64,000 nt of DNA from Acanthococcus lagerstroemiae (GCA_031841125.1 CM063113.1:56289211-56353210), one strand, 5' to 3'; counted from the first letter of the stretch, positions 1 through 13,700 are shown. Program-made: numbers and translations. The notes: generated from the letters alone by a model not told the origin.

Positions 1-1924
1 TCCCTACTGACCGAGGTCCGCATTCCCTGAGTGCTCGCCTGGAATTTTCAGGTTCCCCACGGCCGGACGCGCTGCCTCTCTTCACTTACCCCTCATCTCC
101 TCGTCTTGGTCCGTGTGTCGACGCAGGCAGGTGGTGAAAACGGGTGAGCCCTGCCGGTGGGCCACAACGCAGCTGCAGCAGCTCTTCTAGGATGGTACAG
201 AGTTCTCCTCCTATTCGATGGTGTGGGCCGAGCTTGGTGAATCGCCGGCCCTCTGTCTCGACCACTCCGTCTGCATCTCCTTCTTCATGATGGCCGAGAC
301 AAAAGCCGGCACCCGGTTCCAACTGCTTCCGTTCTTCATCATCTCCGGAACTAGGGTGTCCGGCGCGAGACGGCTGATCACGCCGTCGTCTTCATCGCTT
401 CTTCCGCCGGGATCGATCGCTGTTGTGGCCGTCCCGCGCTTCTCCTGCTCCCAGGCCTCACACTCGAACAGGGTGTGCCAAGGTGTGTCCTCCGCCCCTC
501 GATCACAGTGGGCGCTATCAACATCCGATGTAGGTCGCTCAGTACTTGGGTAAGGTGGAAGTTCAGGTCTCCGTGTGTTCTTCCTACCCATCCGTCGAGG
601 TCGCGTATCAGTGCTCGGGTCCACTCGCCCTTGGTCGAATGGGCGAGCGCGTTCTTCCACTTCCGAAGCGTGTTCTGCTGGATGACTCGCTTGACCCGAA
701 GTGCCTCTCGTTTCGTCTTCGCTTTCTTCTTCGCACCGTATACCGCCGCAGGTTCGCTGACTTTGAGTTCGATCGGCGGTATACGCGCTAACACGCCAAC
801 TGCATCCGAAGAAACAGTGCGATACGCACTGACACGTCTCATCGCGGCTTTTTGCTGGATCTTCTCCATCTCCGCTCTCCTGTATGGTATGTCGATAGCG
901 TCGGCGAATACTGACGCCCCGTATAGGAGGACCGACAGGATGACGTTTACGTACATCCTTCGTCGCTGCTCTCTCGGCCCCCCTAGGTTCGACATCGGAC
1001 GGGACAGCTGACCGGCTACTCGATCCGCCTTCTCAGCTGCCCATCGGAAGTGCTCTCGGAAATGCAACTTCCCGTCGAACCACAGCCCCAGGTACTTCAG
1101 GGCTGTACAGAGCCCAGTCTCCATACCTGTTAGGATAAAGGTGAGTGGGCTTTACTTGCGACGCGTCGTAAACAAAACCGCTTCTGTCTTCTGAACCGCT
1201 AAAAACAGCCCCGCCGACTCGATCCAGCGAGTCAGCATCTCTTACGTCTGGTGGTAGTGCCAGACTCAGCATCCCGTTGAAGGCGACGTTTCACAGGGTA
1301 GGTCCGAGTACTGATCCCTGGGGAACGCCGCAGGTCATCCCGTGTGATTGGTCCGGCCGCGGGCTCCATCTCTATCCGGCGGCTGGAGAAGTAACTCCTG
1401 ATGATGCGCACGAGGCAACCAGGTATCCGCGCCAACTCCAGCGCATCCATGATACGCGTATACGGAATGGAGTTGAACGCGTTCTTGATGTCGAGGCTGA
1501 CCGCCGCGCAGAACTACCGCTCGCGGATCGCCTTCTGCGCCAGACTCTTCGCAGTCGAGCGGCCAGTTCTGAATCCGCACTGACTACTCGAAATCGTCTT
1601 CCGCTTCCGAAAGTGCTCCTTCAGCCTATCCACGATGGTACGCTCAGACAACTTGCGGACGGTGTCGAGCAGGCAAATAGGCCGGTACGAGGACGGCTGG
1701 CCATCCGGCTTTCCTGGCTTCTTGATCAGTGCCAGCCGCGCCATCTTCCGTCTGCTCGGGAATGTCCCCTCCTGCAACGCGCGATTGAATACGTTGGTCA
1801 GCTGCCTCAGTGCGTCCATGTGGTCTTTGATGCGATACTTGGAAGGGTAGTTTCCAGGGCCAGGGGTGCGTGGCATATGTGTGCTTCGCCATGCGCTCCA
1901 CCAAGTGAATTCTTCTAGATTCAA
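1..1924 (-). pseudogene. R1-clade non-LTR retrotransposon, 5'-truncated and broken
   Basis: Reading from 1924 down to about 200, one finds reverse-transcriptase pieces in different frames: KPGKPDGQPSSYRPICLLDT, SSSQCGFRTGRST (1514-1924), FNSIPYTRIMDALE (about 1450), then the thumb LKYLGLWFDGKLHFREHF, and an R1-type C-terminus with EDTPWHTLFECEAW (211-1124). The segment that should carry the catalytic YADD box is absent: the chain runs from LSLALPPDV straight into what aligns after the box, so about 100-130 bp are deleted. There are also several frameshifts and no N-terminal ORF or endonuclease. It is dead. R1 elements are typical of arthropods. The element probably sits in an MTMR intron, in antisense orientation. 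Confidence 0.88.
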
Positions 1925-3360
1925 GGGACCGGGTATGCAATTTGGTAAGAATTGATTCAGTTAGTATTCTATACAACCGCTGTGCCAATCGCATGCCTAT
2001 CCATGTTGGATGTCTCTCTTGACTGAATGGGTTCATTCAGGCGGTGGATCTTTGTGTGGCTGGAACGAGGCGGAGAAAACGTGTACTCGTTGTGGCTGCG
2101 AAGCTTCGCCGTGTGCGCCAGCAGCAAGTGTGTGTGTGAATGGAGATAAATCGATGAAAAATTGTTGAGATTCTTCATTCTGTAACTGCGTAGTACCTAA
2201 CTACGAATATTACACTCTAATTAATCCATTATACGATCACGTTTTCTGTTCACTGCCTTCTGTACTCGAGCGTATACTATTTTTGGTTCTCGATTATTCT
2301 ACGCGTTCGCGGCTTATCGACTTGACGCGATAATTCGCGGTTTATTCATTGAAACGAACGTCGAACGAGATAGAACGTGGTTTTGGCGAAATCCCGAGTC
2401 GTATTTCAAAGACTGGTCCAGTAAATGTAAATCACGTGGATGGTCGGAGATACGAACTCTTTATAAGGAAATGGTTGCGCGGATGCGCTCACCATAATGA
2501 GTCCGATAGTAACTGACGTGAAAATGATACGCTACTGGCCTTCCGTGTGAAGCATTGCCTCCTTTCTACTTCCAGTCGGTTTCAGTCCATCATTGGCCCA
2601 TTAAGAGGTGGAAACGCGTGTGCAAGAATACTCGGGAAGCTGAAATTTAACGTTGTTGGTCAGCTGGGCGCGCTAATATATATTGACCGCGGATCGTATA
2701 ACTTCGAGGAATACCTGCATTTGACGAATTTGTAACCCTTGCAGTTAGATTACCCCACTGACATAGGTGCCCCACCCACTGATGCTTAGAAAGGCATATT
2801 GTGTTGGAATTGTGTAAGTTTGAGATATACTCGCTGTTAACAGACATGATATTACGGTGACCCTCTCCTCTTCAATGGACATACTGTCCAGCCTGCCTAC
2901 TTTCTGCGTATAGCACGATGCGAGCGTCTTAAGAACGTCTTTTGTCGTCTGCATGGCAGTACTTCCTGTTCGTGATTCTTTCAAAACAGGGTATCTACTG
3001 GCCTAAAAAGTCATAAAAAGTCATGATTTCAAAAAAATTGTTATGAAAATCATGAAAAGTCCTGATATTTTCAATCAAACTCGAAAAAGTCATGATATCT
3101 CATCATGTCATAGTTCACAATATTTCCATTACCAAAAAAAAAAAAATAGTTTTATTCATTCAATGAGAAAAAAAAATTGAGTGAATATTAATTATGGAAA
3201 TTTAGCGCTCTCTGTATTGAGCCTCCCGTGAGGCACGAAGCGCCGAGTTTGTCCCACCCCTCCCTTCAGTCCCTTCTTATATCCCCCATGTGTCATAAAA
3301 AATGTCATGAAAAGTTATGATATTTTGTTTCCCAAATCCACTAGACACACTGTAAAACCA
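1925..3360. other. Probable intronic sequence, no gene
   Basis: No coding motif was found. From about 2988 there is a hAT-MITE-like tip (CAGGGTATCTACTGG) followed to about 3120 by repeated AAAGTCATGA words. The same words recur near 3285-3340 and 18660-19000. Confidence 0.5.
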
Positions 3361-3364
3361 CGTT

Positions 3365-3595
3365 GTGGTGTTCTTCTTCTTCTTCTTTTTCTTTTTCTCC
3401 TCATCCTTCTCTTCTTCCTTTTTTTTTATTTTTCTTGTTCTTCTTTCTTTTTTGTTTTCTTCTTTTCTTTTCTCTTCCTGTCCCTCTCCTCCTTCTCCTT
3501 TTTTCTTTTTGTTTTTCTTCTTTTTACTTCTCCTCTTCCTCCTCCTCTTCTTCTTTTTTCCCTTTTTCTTATTATTATTTTCATGAATCACTCTC
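3365..3595. repeat. Polypyrimidine (CTT/CCT-rich) tract, about 230 bp
   Basis: The + strand is almost entirely C and T from 3365 to 3590, made of imperfect TTC, TTCTCC and TTTTT units. Its open reading frames are compositional artefacts. Confidence 0.9.
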
Positions 3596-3716
3596 CTTTT
3601 TCTCCCTCGATCGGCCAGGCAGGACACTCGTTTAGTTAAGTTACAGTTTACATATTATATGTTCTAGCACTCGCATTAAGACTTACTTTTGTTATCGATC
3701 AGTACACGCGCTTTTT

Positions 3717-4056
3717 CAGGGTGGCCGCTTTCTTGGAAAAACTGAAAATCTGGGAAAAGTTATGGGAAAGTCAGGGAATTTTCAAGAAATGAATTCTTAA
3801 TAAAATTGCGTGGTTTAGAAGTATCATGGTGATCGTTACCTATGTTGAGTAGTTCTATATGATTTTTCTTAACTGCCTATTGGTAAAAAATTACGGTACT
3901 AGAAATTTAAGAAAGAAAAAAAAAAACTAAATGACAACACTCATTAATGAATTTTCAACCAATAGGCTTACTTGTTGAGAAAAAATTGAGACGTGGATCT
4001 GGAAAAATCAGGGAAAAGTCGAAAAAATGCATAATTGAAGAAAAGTGACTACCCTG
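3717..4056. mobile_element. hAT-like MITE, CAGGGT...ACCCTG ends
   Basis: It starts CAGGGTGGCCGCTTT and ends AAAAGTGACTACCCTG, an imperfect terminal inverted repeat. The interior has repeated GGGAAAAGT words and no ORF. A target duplication is not clear. Confidence 0.6.
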
Positions 4057-4377
4057 TTTTTCTACACACTCTCGGTTTTTGATTCCGTACGCCACCGCTC
4101 TGATCCGGACTAAACGCGTCTCGTACGGTTTCCAAATAACGTGTAAAATCCTGAAGAATCATTCGTCCCACCAGTTTTCAGCTCTTTCACCTATGTTGAA
4201 ATCTAAAAAAAAAATTGGTTGATGAAATATTTTCTTCGGAACGAACAGTATTACAAATTTAGTGCTGAAAATTTTTTCATTCCGATGAGTTCTTAGCTTA
4301 GTACAGGCTAATGAATGCACATTGCCCAGAAACGTAATTTGACGAATGAAAGACTTTTCAGAATTAAATTTTGAGGA

Positions 4378-4921
4378 GAGGGTGTCTACCAGGTCATGTA
4401 AGTTATATAAAATAATATTTTTTCCCTCTAAAGTCGTATACATTTTTTTATAACAGCGTGACTGAAAATTTAACAATATGCTACTTCCTTCAGGAGTCCC
4501 CCCCCCCCATATTTACATTCTAATACCTTATACTACAGCGCACCCAGCATTATAATTAATTGCGCATGTTTTGGGATGTATGTCTGCTGCCTGCATCATC
4601 CCAGTCAGTATTGAGACGAATCGCCTAAAAAATGATCCCCCTAGGTATTTTTCCATTTCTAGTTAATTTTTGTATCTACTGTTTTTTGATTCAATGTGAA
4701 AAGAATACAAAATATGAAGGTAATTTTGTGTCAAATTAAAGGAAAGAGCGAGCAGTTCTAGGTAAAACAATAGTGAAGTGAGTGGCGAAATTCTACTCTT
4801 CTGAAGAAATATCTCTGTGTAAGCTGTCTCACTTTTCAATGAATGGAAAAAAAGAAAAAAAAAACTTTTGAGGTCATATAAAGCCATGTATTTTTAATTT
4901 TCCATTCTGGTAGACACCCTG
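4378..4921. mobile_element. MITE with AGGGTGTCTACCAG inverted ends
   Basis: AGGGTGTCTACCAGGTCATGTA at the left is matched by TACATGGC...CTGGTAGACACCCT on the other strand at the right (ends near 4921). The element is about 540 bp with no transposase. An 11-base C run lies inside at 4498-4508. The same ends occur at 18638-19016. Confidence 0.65.
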
Positions 4922-5124
4922 TAGTACTATTCATTCTGAGTGAAATAAGTGATCACTCACCAAGCTAGGTGCCAAAATCGTGTACTACATAATCCTATTT
5001 TTTTCCAGACTTTTATTTGAGAGACGGGGCTGAAATTTGACAGGTGGGGTGAATAACCCCTTCCGAATTTCATTTCTGTCAGCTGCGAGGTTTCCCCGAA
5101 GTTGAACATTCTCAACTCATTCTT

Positions 5125-5240
5125 CCTTTTGTAGGGTGTGCCAATTCACTTTTCCTTCTTCTGTATTCCATAAAGAAGGAAAAGTGAATTGGCACACCCT
5201 ACAAAAGGAATATTACCAAGTTCACTCACACTCCAAAATG
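5125..5240. repeat. Near-perfect 84-bp hairpin built from a Penelope-type terminal sequence
   Basis: 5125-5208 is a palindrome with arms of about 36 bases (GTAGGGTGTGCCAATTCAC and its complement) and a short loop. The following 32 bp (AATATTACCAAGTTCACTCAC) with the arm match the terminal repeats of the Penelope-like copies near 35960-36020 and 37930-38010. Confidence 0.8.
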
Positions 5241-7565
5241 GACTCTATTCTCAACTCAACATATTTTTCTAAACATCAGCCAAGGGGATAACATGATCCC
5301 AAGGATTAAGAATCCGTCAAATGCAGAGATTTCTCAAAATCGACTATCTGAGGTTAGTATACTAAAAGTCCCGAAAATCTGAGTGGAGCTTTGCTCTACG
5401 AGAGATGAAATAGTCCTCCAAATTCGAAAGTTACGTCGACGAATATTGATTTTATCGAAAATATTTCAAACAGAAAATGTTCCTCGCTCCAGCTCATCTG
5501 CGGAAGGTCCTTCGACATTTTTTCATTCATACCGCAGAAACGTGGTTGAAGTAATTTGAAAGTGACCCTTCACCCTGCCATGGGTGAAGAGAAGCCTTAT
5601 GAGAGAAATCGTTGAAGAAATGTCATCAGTTGTAACTTCCCTCTCCTCCTCATCTTGTATCACTAAAATTTACAAGGTAGGGTCAGAATATTGCCAAAAA
5701 TGAGGTTAGCGACCTTGAAACTATAAGAAGTAACGTCCATATTGCGTTTACTATTGGTCGAGTTTTCAGTCCCTTCCTCCGTAGGTGTCCACCGTTTGCT
5801 AATTAGGGTTAAATAATTATCAAAATTAGTTCGACAACTCCTTAACCTATGAAATGAGACCTATTTAATGAAAATTTTGAACCGCCTTCCAGAAGCCGTA
5901 ATTCTTAATTTACCGCCAAATAACTATCCAAATTGAATTCCAAGGATTTGGATTCCGAAAAAATTTTACCGCAGCTGTGAATCCAAGTCGGGATTCCAGT
6001 CCAGAGCTCCATTGAAAAAAGTCGATGATATTTAGGAAAAATCAGTTTAGTTGAACATTGATTATCGAGGAAAAAATCGATCCCAAAACCAATGTAACTC
6101 ATTTTTTCGATTCCGACTTAACATAGTTAAAATTTGGTTTTGTATGGGACCACAGAAATCTTCAATTTTCTGGAGATAGAAAAAATATTCGTTTTTCAAA
6201 AGCCGAATTAGCAAGCAAAAAAGCGTATCTCTGAAATCTCTGGAAGCATCTTTTTGTCAACCTGCGACGTATTTTCTTAATTCTTTTCAGTTTTTAGGGA
6301 TACTTCCTCTCTCTACATTTTTTGTTGATTCAGTGTGCCTTTATAACCTCCTACCCATTTCGACGCCATTGTCTGACTTTGACTTCTTATAAAATGGTGT
6401 TTCCAACTTCGGATCCCTATTGAATTGTGCGACCTTGAAACCTCCTCCGATGGTACTTCGGAATCGATAATAAGAAAGTTATACAAGTTTTAGTACCGAA
6501 GTCGTTACAGACATTCCGAAAACATGGGCAAACACAAAATTCGTTTCTCAGGATTTCTGGGAGGGGGGGATTCAAAGATAAGTGAAGCGGGATGCAGAGA
6601 AACAGGTCCTGAAGGTAATTAGCAACCTTGCTGCTCACAGGGAAAATGTCAGAAATTCAACTAATTTCCATCATAAGGCCTGTGTTAATTTATGGCAGTG
6701 TCAATGGTCACTTCAGACTTTCAACGTCCTCCTCCCCTCCACCCCGTCCTTCACTATGCCCTCTATAATCCAGAATCGTCGAGAACATGAAGCTGCCTTT
6801 ACACGGACCTGTCAAAAGGCACGTTAGAAACGATGTGGAGGGATTAACCATTAGTATGCTCAGCTGACTAATTTTATCCGATTTTAGCTTTTTGAGAATT
6901 GTTGCCTTTATTTATTTATTTATTTATTTATTTTTTTTGAGTAATTTTGTGGACTACCCTTATAAGTAACACTGAAGTTGTGGTAGACTTCGTAAAGTGA
7001 ACTAATGAGTGTGTGCGTGTTTAGCTTTCTCAGATTAGGCTGTCGAGCCTCATCATGTTTCAGGACTTCAGCTTTGACTGTGGCTCTGAGCTGCTTCATG
7101 GATTCAGCTTCGCGTTCCGCGTTACCGCTCCGTTCTACAAATCTTTGGTTTTTTCAAAGGCTTAGCTCTAACTCCGACTCCGGGGCCAGCATGGAGAACA
7201 TGTATTTGGGAAGGTGTAGACAAAAAATCCCCACTAAAACCTTACAAATTACCGTTGACGAGCAAAAAACTTGGTTCTCCTTCCCCTCGTGTCAGCTTTG
7301 TCCAGCTCTGGCCTTAAGCAACCTAGGTGGCTGCGATTTTGTTGTCCTGCAAACTTATCTGGACATGTGATGATCTGATACCTGATAACAGTTCAGACAC
7401 TTTGCTCTCTGTCCGTATTCTTCGTCCTGGTCTTTGGGAAACTCGGGTAGAGCTAAAATGACTGCAGTCCTTATTATGTACCCATGCTTATTCGCATTCT
7501 GTAACGATCGGCAATATTCGTGGACATATTTTTGTATTTACGTTAATTATATTCTTCTTTTGCAG
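5241..7565. other. Probable intronic sequence, no gene recognised
   Basis: AT-rich sequence without coding motifs. A TTTA microsatellite is at about 6910-6940. The splice acceptor of the first MTMR exon ends it. Confidence 0.5.
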
Positions 7566-7758
7566 GTGCAGCTTTCCTTCGAACGATGTGTGCGTTGACT
7601 GGATGCGTAAGATCAGCAGAGCCTTAGCTGCACCAAAGAACCTCGACGAGCTGTTCGCATTCGTTTACTACGCTTGGGCTTCGGAAGAAGGCGGCGAAGA
7701 AATTTCGTCGTGTCTGGGACGCGACACTAGTACCTTCAGAGATTATTTCAAAGCCGAG
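7566..7758 (+). CDS. MTMR3/4: MTMR exon 1 of window: end of PH-GRAM domain
   Basis: The acceptor is tttgcag at 7559-7565 and the donor is gtatta at 7759. The first base completes a codon from an upstream exon, followed by 64 codons beginning CSFPSNDVCVDWMRK. This aligns with the CQFP...CQDWFKRL part of human MTMR3. The exon ends in phase 0. No in-frame start codon fits, so the initiating exon lies upstream. Confidence 0.92.
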
Positions 7759-10700
7759 GTATTACTTTCGCTTGCTCATAAAATTACCGAATTACTCGTT
7801 TGAGATGCTTTCAGCCTAAACACGCGGCGACCTCTGGTCCAGTGTATTGGAAATTTGAAACGGAAAACACACAGTCCGGCTGAAAAGTGTTATTATATCA
7901 GCCTGGTAATCACTTTGAGAGCTACGGTGGATCGTACTGAAGCTTAGTTTCCTGTTACAGTTCAAACGAATTTTTACTGGTAGCCACAGACTCTCACTAA
8001 GGTCGTAAATGCAGAGTTGCTCATCATCAAAATTAAAGCCTGTCAAAGTGCCCGCTAAAGCATCGTATCCAATTTTTCCGTATTTACAGCGGAAACCTCC
8101 AAGAAGGGCGTTACTAAATTAATACCTTACTGGATAGTATTTTTCCGTAATTTTACAAAGTGAAAAAAAAAGAAAAAAAAGTCGTGAGTGTTAAAGAGGA
8201 AGTTGACTACTGAATTCCTTCCTTACGTCTCGAGCTTTCCATCTGTGTGAATTGGTCTTAACTTTGACTTCCTCAGTTTCTCTGGAAACTGTCAGTGCCT
8301 GTGTAGCATCCGCACAGGTGAGACAGAAAAGAGGGGCAAAACTCCTAGGAATGAACAGCTACCGAGCACAAATGGATAGACTGGAAACTTGGTGTTTTTG
8401 AGGGTGCAGTTAAGGTCCAGTCTGGACTAGAATATTTTCCCCCATAATCAGGCTTTGAAAAGTCTGTGTGATGAGATTATTAAAATATGTATTTACTACT
8501 TCAAATTTTTAATATTGTCATACTCTCGTGGTTGGGGAACTACGGCCCCACAGACAGATCCGATCAAAGCTTCTAATGCCTAATTCGAAACCAGTATTTT
8601 GGAAAACTTGTGCTCTGGTATGGATGCAAAGTAATCAGAATAATTAAGAATGGAATCGCGTTGGCATTTCACGTTATCCTTTTGGAGGGCTGGCGAATCA
8701 AATATCTGCCTAATATTTGTTGTTTCAGCTTATTATGTGAGAGGTAATAGTGCCTAGCAGGGATGGCAAACGAAACCGCTTTTTTTTCGTTTCGTTATTT
8801 CGTTTCAATATTTTTGACAAAAATCAATCGTTATTTCGTAATTTTGTTATTTCGTTTCGTTTGTTTGCCATCCCTGCTATTTACTGAACTCACCCTGACT
8901 CAACTCACCCGGGAAAAGAAATGAAATTTTGATTACAGTAGGCTCGGCTACTAGTACCCGACCCTTGAAAGTGGTTGCAATAGGCTCGACTACTAGTAGC
9001 CGATCCTAAAAATCATAAATCAGAAAACTAGGGATGGCAAACGAAACTTTTTTTTTTCGTTTCGTTATTTCGTTTCAATATTTTAGACAAAAATCAATCA
9101 TTATTTCGTTGTTTCGTTATTTCGTTTCGTTTCGCTTGCCATCCCTGGTGCTTAGAGAAAGGGACAAACAGCGTCATGTACAAGTGTGGCCGTTCTCAAA
9201 ATTGAAGGGGCTTCAAGCCTTCTAAGTTTGATAGTTGTTAACTTTTGTTGCAAGCCGGGTTACTTATTTTAATTCAATTTTTTTTTCAATTGGTAAGTGG
9301 TACTGGATTGCCAACCTTTGCTATTGAAGGGAATTCACCAGTTTTAGAATTATAATCGTAAAATTTGTATAAAATTGATAAAGTGTACAACGTTCAATTT
9401 TCGTAGCTCCTTCAATCTTCGAGGTAGACAATAGGAGATGATGATAATTTTTCTTTCTTTTTAATAGTAGCCACGATTCATAGCCATCTTTGAAATGACA
9501 TTCTGCTTGGTGAACAAATTTTAAAATTTACAAAGAAGATTGTTATGAAATGTTCCAAATTAGATTGGAATTTTGTCCGTGAGATTTCTGAACGACCTGT
9601 TTGGAAGAGTAGCAGTATGTCGTACGTTGAAAATGAAACAAAAATTCTACTACCTTTTGCTGTAATCAATGAATGAAGGGGCTGCAGAAATTGAAAGTTG
9701 TGCCCTTCCAAAATTATACTCACATTTTATTATTACATGTAATTATAAATAAAATTTGTACAGCCCCTTCATGATTAAAAGTGGGTAATTCAGCTTGGTA
9801 AATCATGCTTTTTTCCGATGACCCTTTGATTATGTTCGGGAGAAAATTGGATTTCAAACTAGTAATCAGACTTGCAATCACAGTTCGCTATTCTTCAAAT
9901 TTTTAAAACTGGTAGCACCTTCAATCCTGAGTATAGGCTATACATGTGCGTAACAGTTCGGTTTGTCTCATCGAGTACTATTACCTTCTGTCGACACAGC
10001 ACACCTAGCTCAAACATTTTGTGTAGTAAAAAAGTGTAAATGTTACTCTTTCCTCCATCTTTTTATTTTGATGCTTCAGGGTCCAGTCAAAATTTCAACG
10101 TGAAATTCGAACTCGGCAACGTAAAATATTCCATGCATTAGTGTATACCATGTCTACAGCAGATGTAATGTGAGGCGACTCCCCTCCAACACCCCTCCTT
10201 CGCTTCCCTGAAATGTATCTTGGAAAATTCTGACTTGAAAATAAACTCTCGAGTCGTTTCTTCGCAAGGTAAGCAGGATACCGTAAATTGAAAGGTTGTT
10301 ACATTTCCATCTGATTATGCCCAAAGGCGGATCTAGGATTGAATTCTTTGAAGGGAGGTGGTGCACTTCTTGAAGAAAATATTTACATGAATGTTGGTAG
10401 CTTGATGCCTTGTTGTGTTCACATTGGTCTCACTGTTCTTTCAAATACCATAATAGCTACTGTACATTTGATCACTTGTGGTGAAAGATGAAATCCTCAT
10501 AGTCTCCTTGAATCCGTTATTGATTGCGTCGGGTTATCCGAAGTCGGAAGTTTAGCGCCCGGGTCTTATTTTAGCCCCCTGAGCCGAAGAAATAACGTTG
10601 GTCGATGCCGGTGTTGTGGAGGGGTTGTAGCCGGAGGGCACTAAAAAGGTCAGCCGTTGAAGCTGATAACCAGAATCTTATCATATAACTCTCAATTTCT

Positions 10701-13700
10701 ATTTTGTGCTTCAGAGTTGATTCCAAAAAACTGTGTTGTGATCTATTCAGATTTTTGATTTTCATTTTATCTCTCTGTGCAGTGACAGAGGAGATGGTTC
10801 AGGGATAGTTGAGTTTGTACTCTATTCATGGATGTCCGTGAAATGAGAAATGAGACCGGCTCTGAAGTATTTACTTAGTTATTAATTTTATAAAAATGTC
10901 CATATGCTGGAGAAAATGTGGATTATGAGAGTCAGAGAGGATTGAATGTTTTGAAGACGAATCTCTTGAATAGTGGTTTATGATAACAACGCTCCGTTGC
11001 CCCTTTGCGCCGCTCAGTCTGTCAGCTACACCTCCACTAACTATTTTTATTACAAAATTCAAAAAGCTGCAATATTGTAGTCGATAATTTTGCATTTACG
11101 GGCTTAGTTGATAATTTTGTGCCTAAATTTGATATTTGCCTTGAGCCACATTTGGAGACCAAATTGTCGAGAGATTCGCGATCAGAGGTGAGCTGATAAT
11201 TCGTCAGCAAGCAACAAAGGACTCCTTCGAGGGAAATATCAGTTTTACCAACCGCTCTTTTCTGTCCCGTAAACTCGTCGAATTCGATGTTAACTGTGAG
11301 TCTTTCCGGATTTCAGATATCTGCATCTTGTGCACGTGTTTTTGTAATAAAACAGGAGGCTTTTTACATCTGTAGTATTTGAATAAGGTGGAACCCCCTC
11401 TGTCTGTCAGTTAAATCGTGTTTTATGTGATTACTTCGGTGGTGTGTAGATGATATAAGACCAATTCTTGGCATGCGTGTATTGAGTATTATTGCCCATG
11501 TACGCCCAGTTTCAGGTCTCGATTGACTCAGCTGTTTCCACGTCCTGTATCCTCTTAATCCAGTAGCTTGTATCCATGTTACGTGCTTCGTGGTGAGGTA
11601 CGTGAGGGATACGCGAGCTTCTGTATTCGGAACTTGAACTGGAATTACGAAGTGACAGTCAAACCGTACGCTGTATGTGAAATTATTGCGGCTACAAATA
11701 CGAGTACATGTACATTTGTTGAAATTGACGTAAGCGGAGATGACAGATGTGTATCATGTTCGGCTGACGCAGAAAGAAAGCGCGAACCTCATATCGTCAG
11801 CGATAAAGGCAGTCCCAGGAAACGTATTTCCCTGTCGAGGGATGTGATTGATAGCGCCGTTATCAGGTCAAGAAAGTGCTCGGTATAAAGACACGAGAGG
11901 GCAGCATGTGAGCATGTGGTATTTGCAGAGCAGGTGAATTCTGAATTGGCGACCGCTGGTACAAAAAACAATGAATTCAAACGTATATGTGTGACAGACT
12001 TCATTGAGTGCCATTGCGGATCGCTGAAAGATGATGCCGAGTTATGCTATAATCAACGTCAATTAGTATAGTCTTTCATCGATTCGAAATAGCGCTTAGT
12101 GTAGTCAGTCATGTCTGCTACTACCCTTCCTCTGAAAAGTTTGATTTTCTTGCATAGAATCAAAGGATTACTCGCATTGTTGTCCTCGAATGTCTTATAT
12201 GTAAAGGACCGGATTTACGCAAGGCTCATGAGTGGCGGTTGGTGCAGAAATTCAGCAGAGAAGTGCCTACGAATGTGGCGTGTATTAGTGTGTATGCGAC
12301 CCCCCTCGCGTCCGCCAGAAGAAAAAATGAAATCCGCTGTCAGGGTTTGTGGTCATCTTGTCAGCAAGATCAAGACATGTAGTTCAGTTTCCTCTCAAAA
12401 TTACTTCGAGGCACCCTTGCTCTTTTATAGTTTTTCTACTCGTGTATTATTCGCGCCCTGTATCCATTCACGTGGCCACATGAATTATTGGTACTTTAGC
12501 AATTTTACCAGCTTGCTCAATATAGAATGAAGAAAATACAAACTACTTCCTTGCATGAGGCGAAGCAATATTCAAAATAAAAATGCGATGTAAAGTTTAA
12601 CCTTCAAAATGTCGTGCCTATTTTGATGGTCAGCTCCATGTGTTAGCCTTTGTGCCTGCGCGCAGACATTGTTTACAGTAATTTGGTGTGCGCCGTTCGT
12701 AATTTAATACTTCGTGAGACGAGCAGATGAAGGAAGTTGTGGAGCCGATGTGTGGAGGTGAATGTGGACGGGGTAATTTCAATCGGCCGTCGCACAGGCA
12801 CTGTAAAGGGAGAAGTTGATTGGTGGCTTCTAGAAATTTCATTTTGCATTTCCTTTTCCGAGCCAGCCGACTCGGAATTACTCATTTCCTTCTGAAAGGC
12901 ACGTGCGTAAATTGGAGGAGAGGTTTGTTGTCTGTCGCCTGTTGCTAATTTCCGACGTCGTCGACATTATGGAAATTCGATTAAGTGACGTGAGAACCTG
13001 AAGAGGCCGACTCGACCCAAAGAAATTACCCAAAGCTACTCGCAGCTGACTCATATTTGCCGGGAGTTCCACGTTCTGGTTCCTGGTGTGTGTGTGTTTG
13101 TATCATTTGTATCTTGTCACTGTATTTAAATTAATCTCTTTATGTGTTTGTTTGCAGTACGACAGATTGAAATTCGACTGTGATGGTGGAACGAAGTGGC
13201 GCATCTCGTCGATAAACATAGATTATAAATTGTGTCCCAGTTACCCTAGATATCTGATCGTGCCGGCCAAGTTTTCAGACCAGGAGCTGGAATTGTCCGC
13301 CAAATTTCGAAGCAGTCAGAGAATACCGGCCGTAGTATGGAGGTGCGTTTTGTTTTTCAACTTTTAGAACTAGCGATGCTAAGCATCACTTGTGTTCCTG
13401 CATAATGCCGCATTTGTAATTCAACTGTATACTTAGTGTTGTTAATCTAGTGGGTCTGTTGGAGTGCTTCGTGGTCTAGCTCCTTAGCCGACCTCAGAGA
13501 AGCCAGTGTCAGACTCCTATTTGGCACTACACCCCTTGCTATCCAACAGTTTCTATCTCTTACAGTATATCTGTCAGTTCCTCTGTCGGTCTATGTTACT
13601 GCCATTCTGTTGGTATTCTTTATATTAAGTGTCAGCAATTTACTTGATTTATTTCCCTTGAATTCAAATGAGTATCGGGTGGGTAATTGTTCAGTTGGTG

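Noticed and set aside
3277..3639. Lys/Glu-rich or Phe/Ser-rich open frames
   Set aside because: They are the two strands of a polypyrimidine tract.
11568..11888. 106-codon open frame in an MTMR intron
   Set aside because: No recognised domain, no splice or promoter context; length is within chance for this much intron.
12111..12530. 139-codon open frame in an MTMR intron
   Set aside because: No family motif and no hydrophobic or repeat pattern that suggests a real protein.
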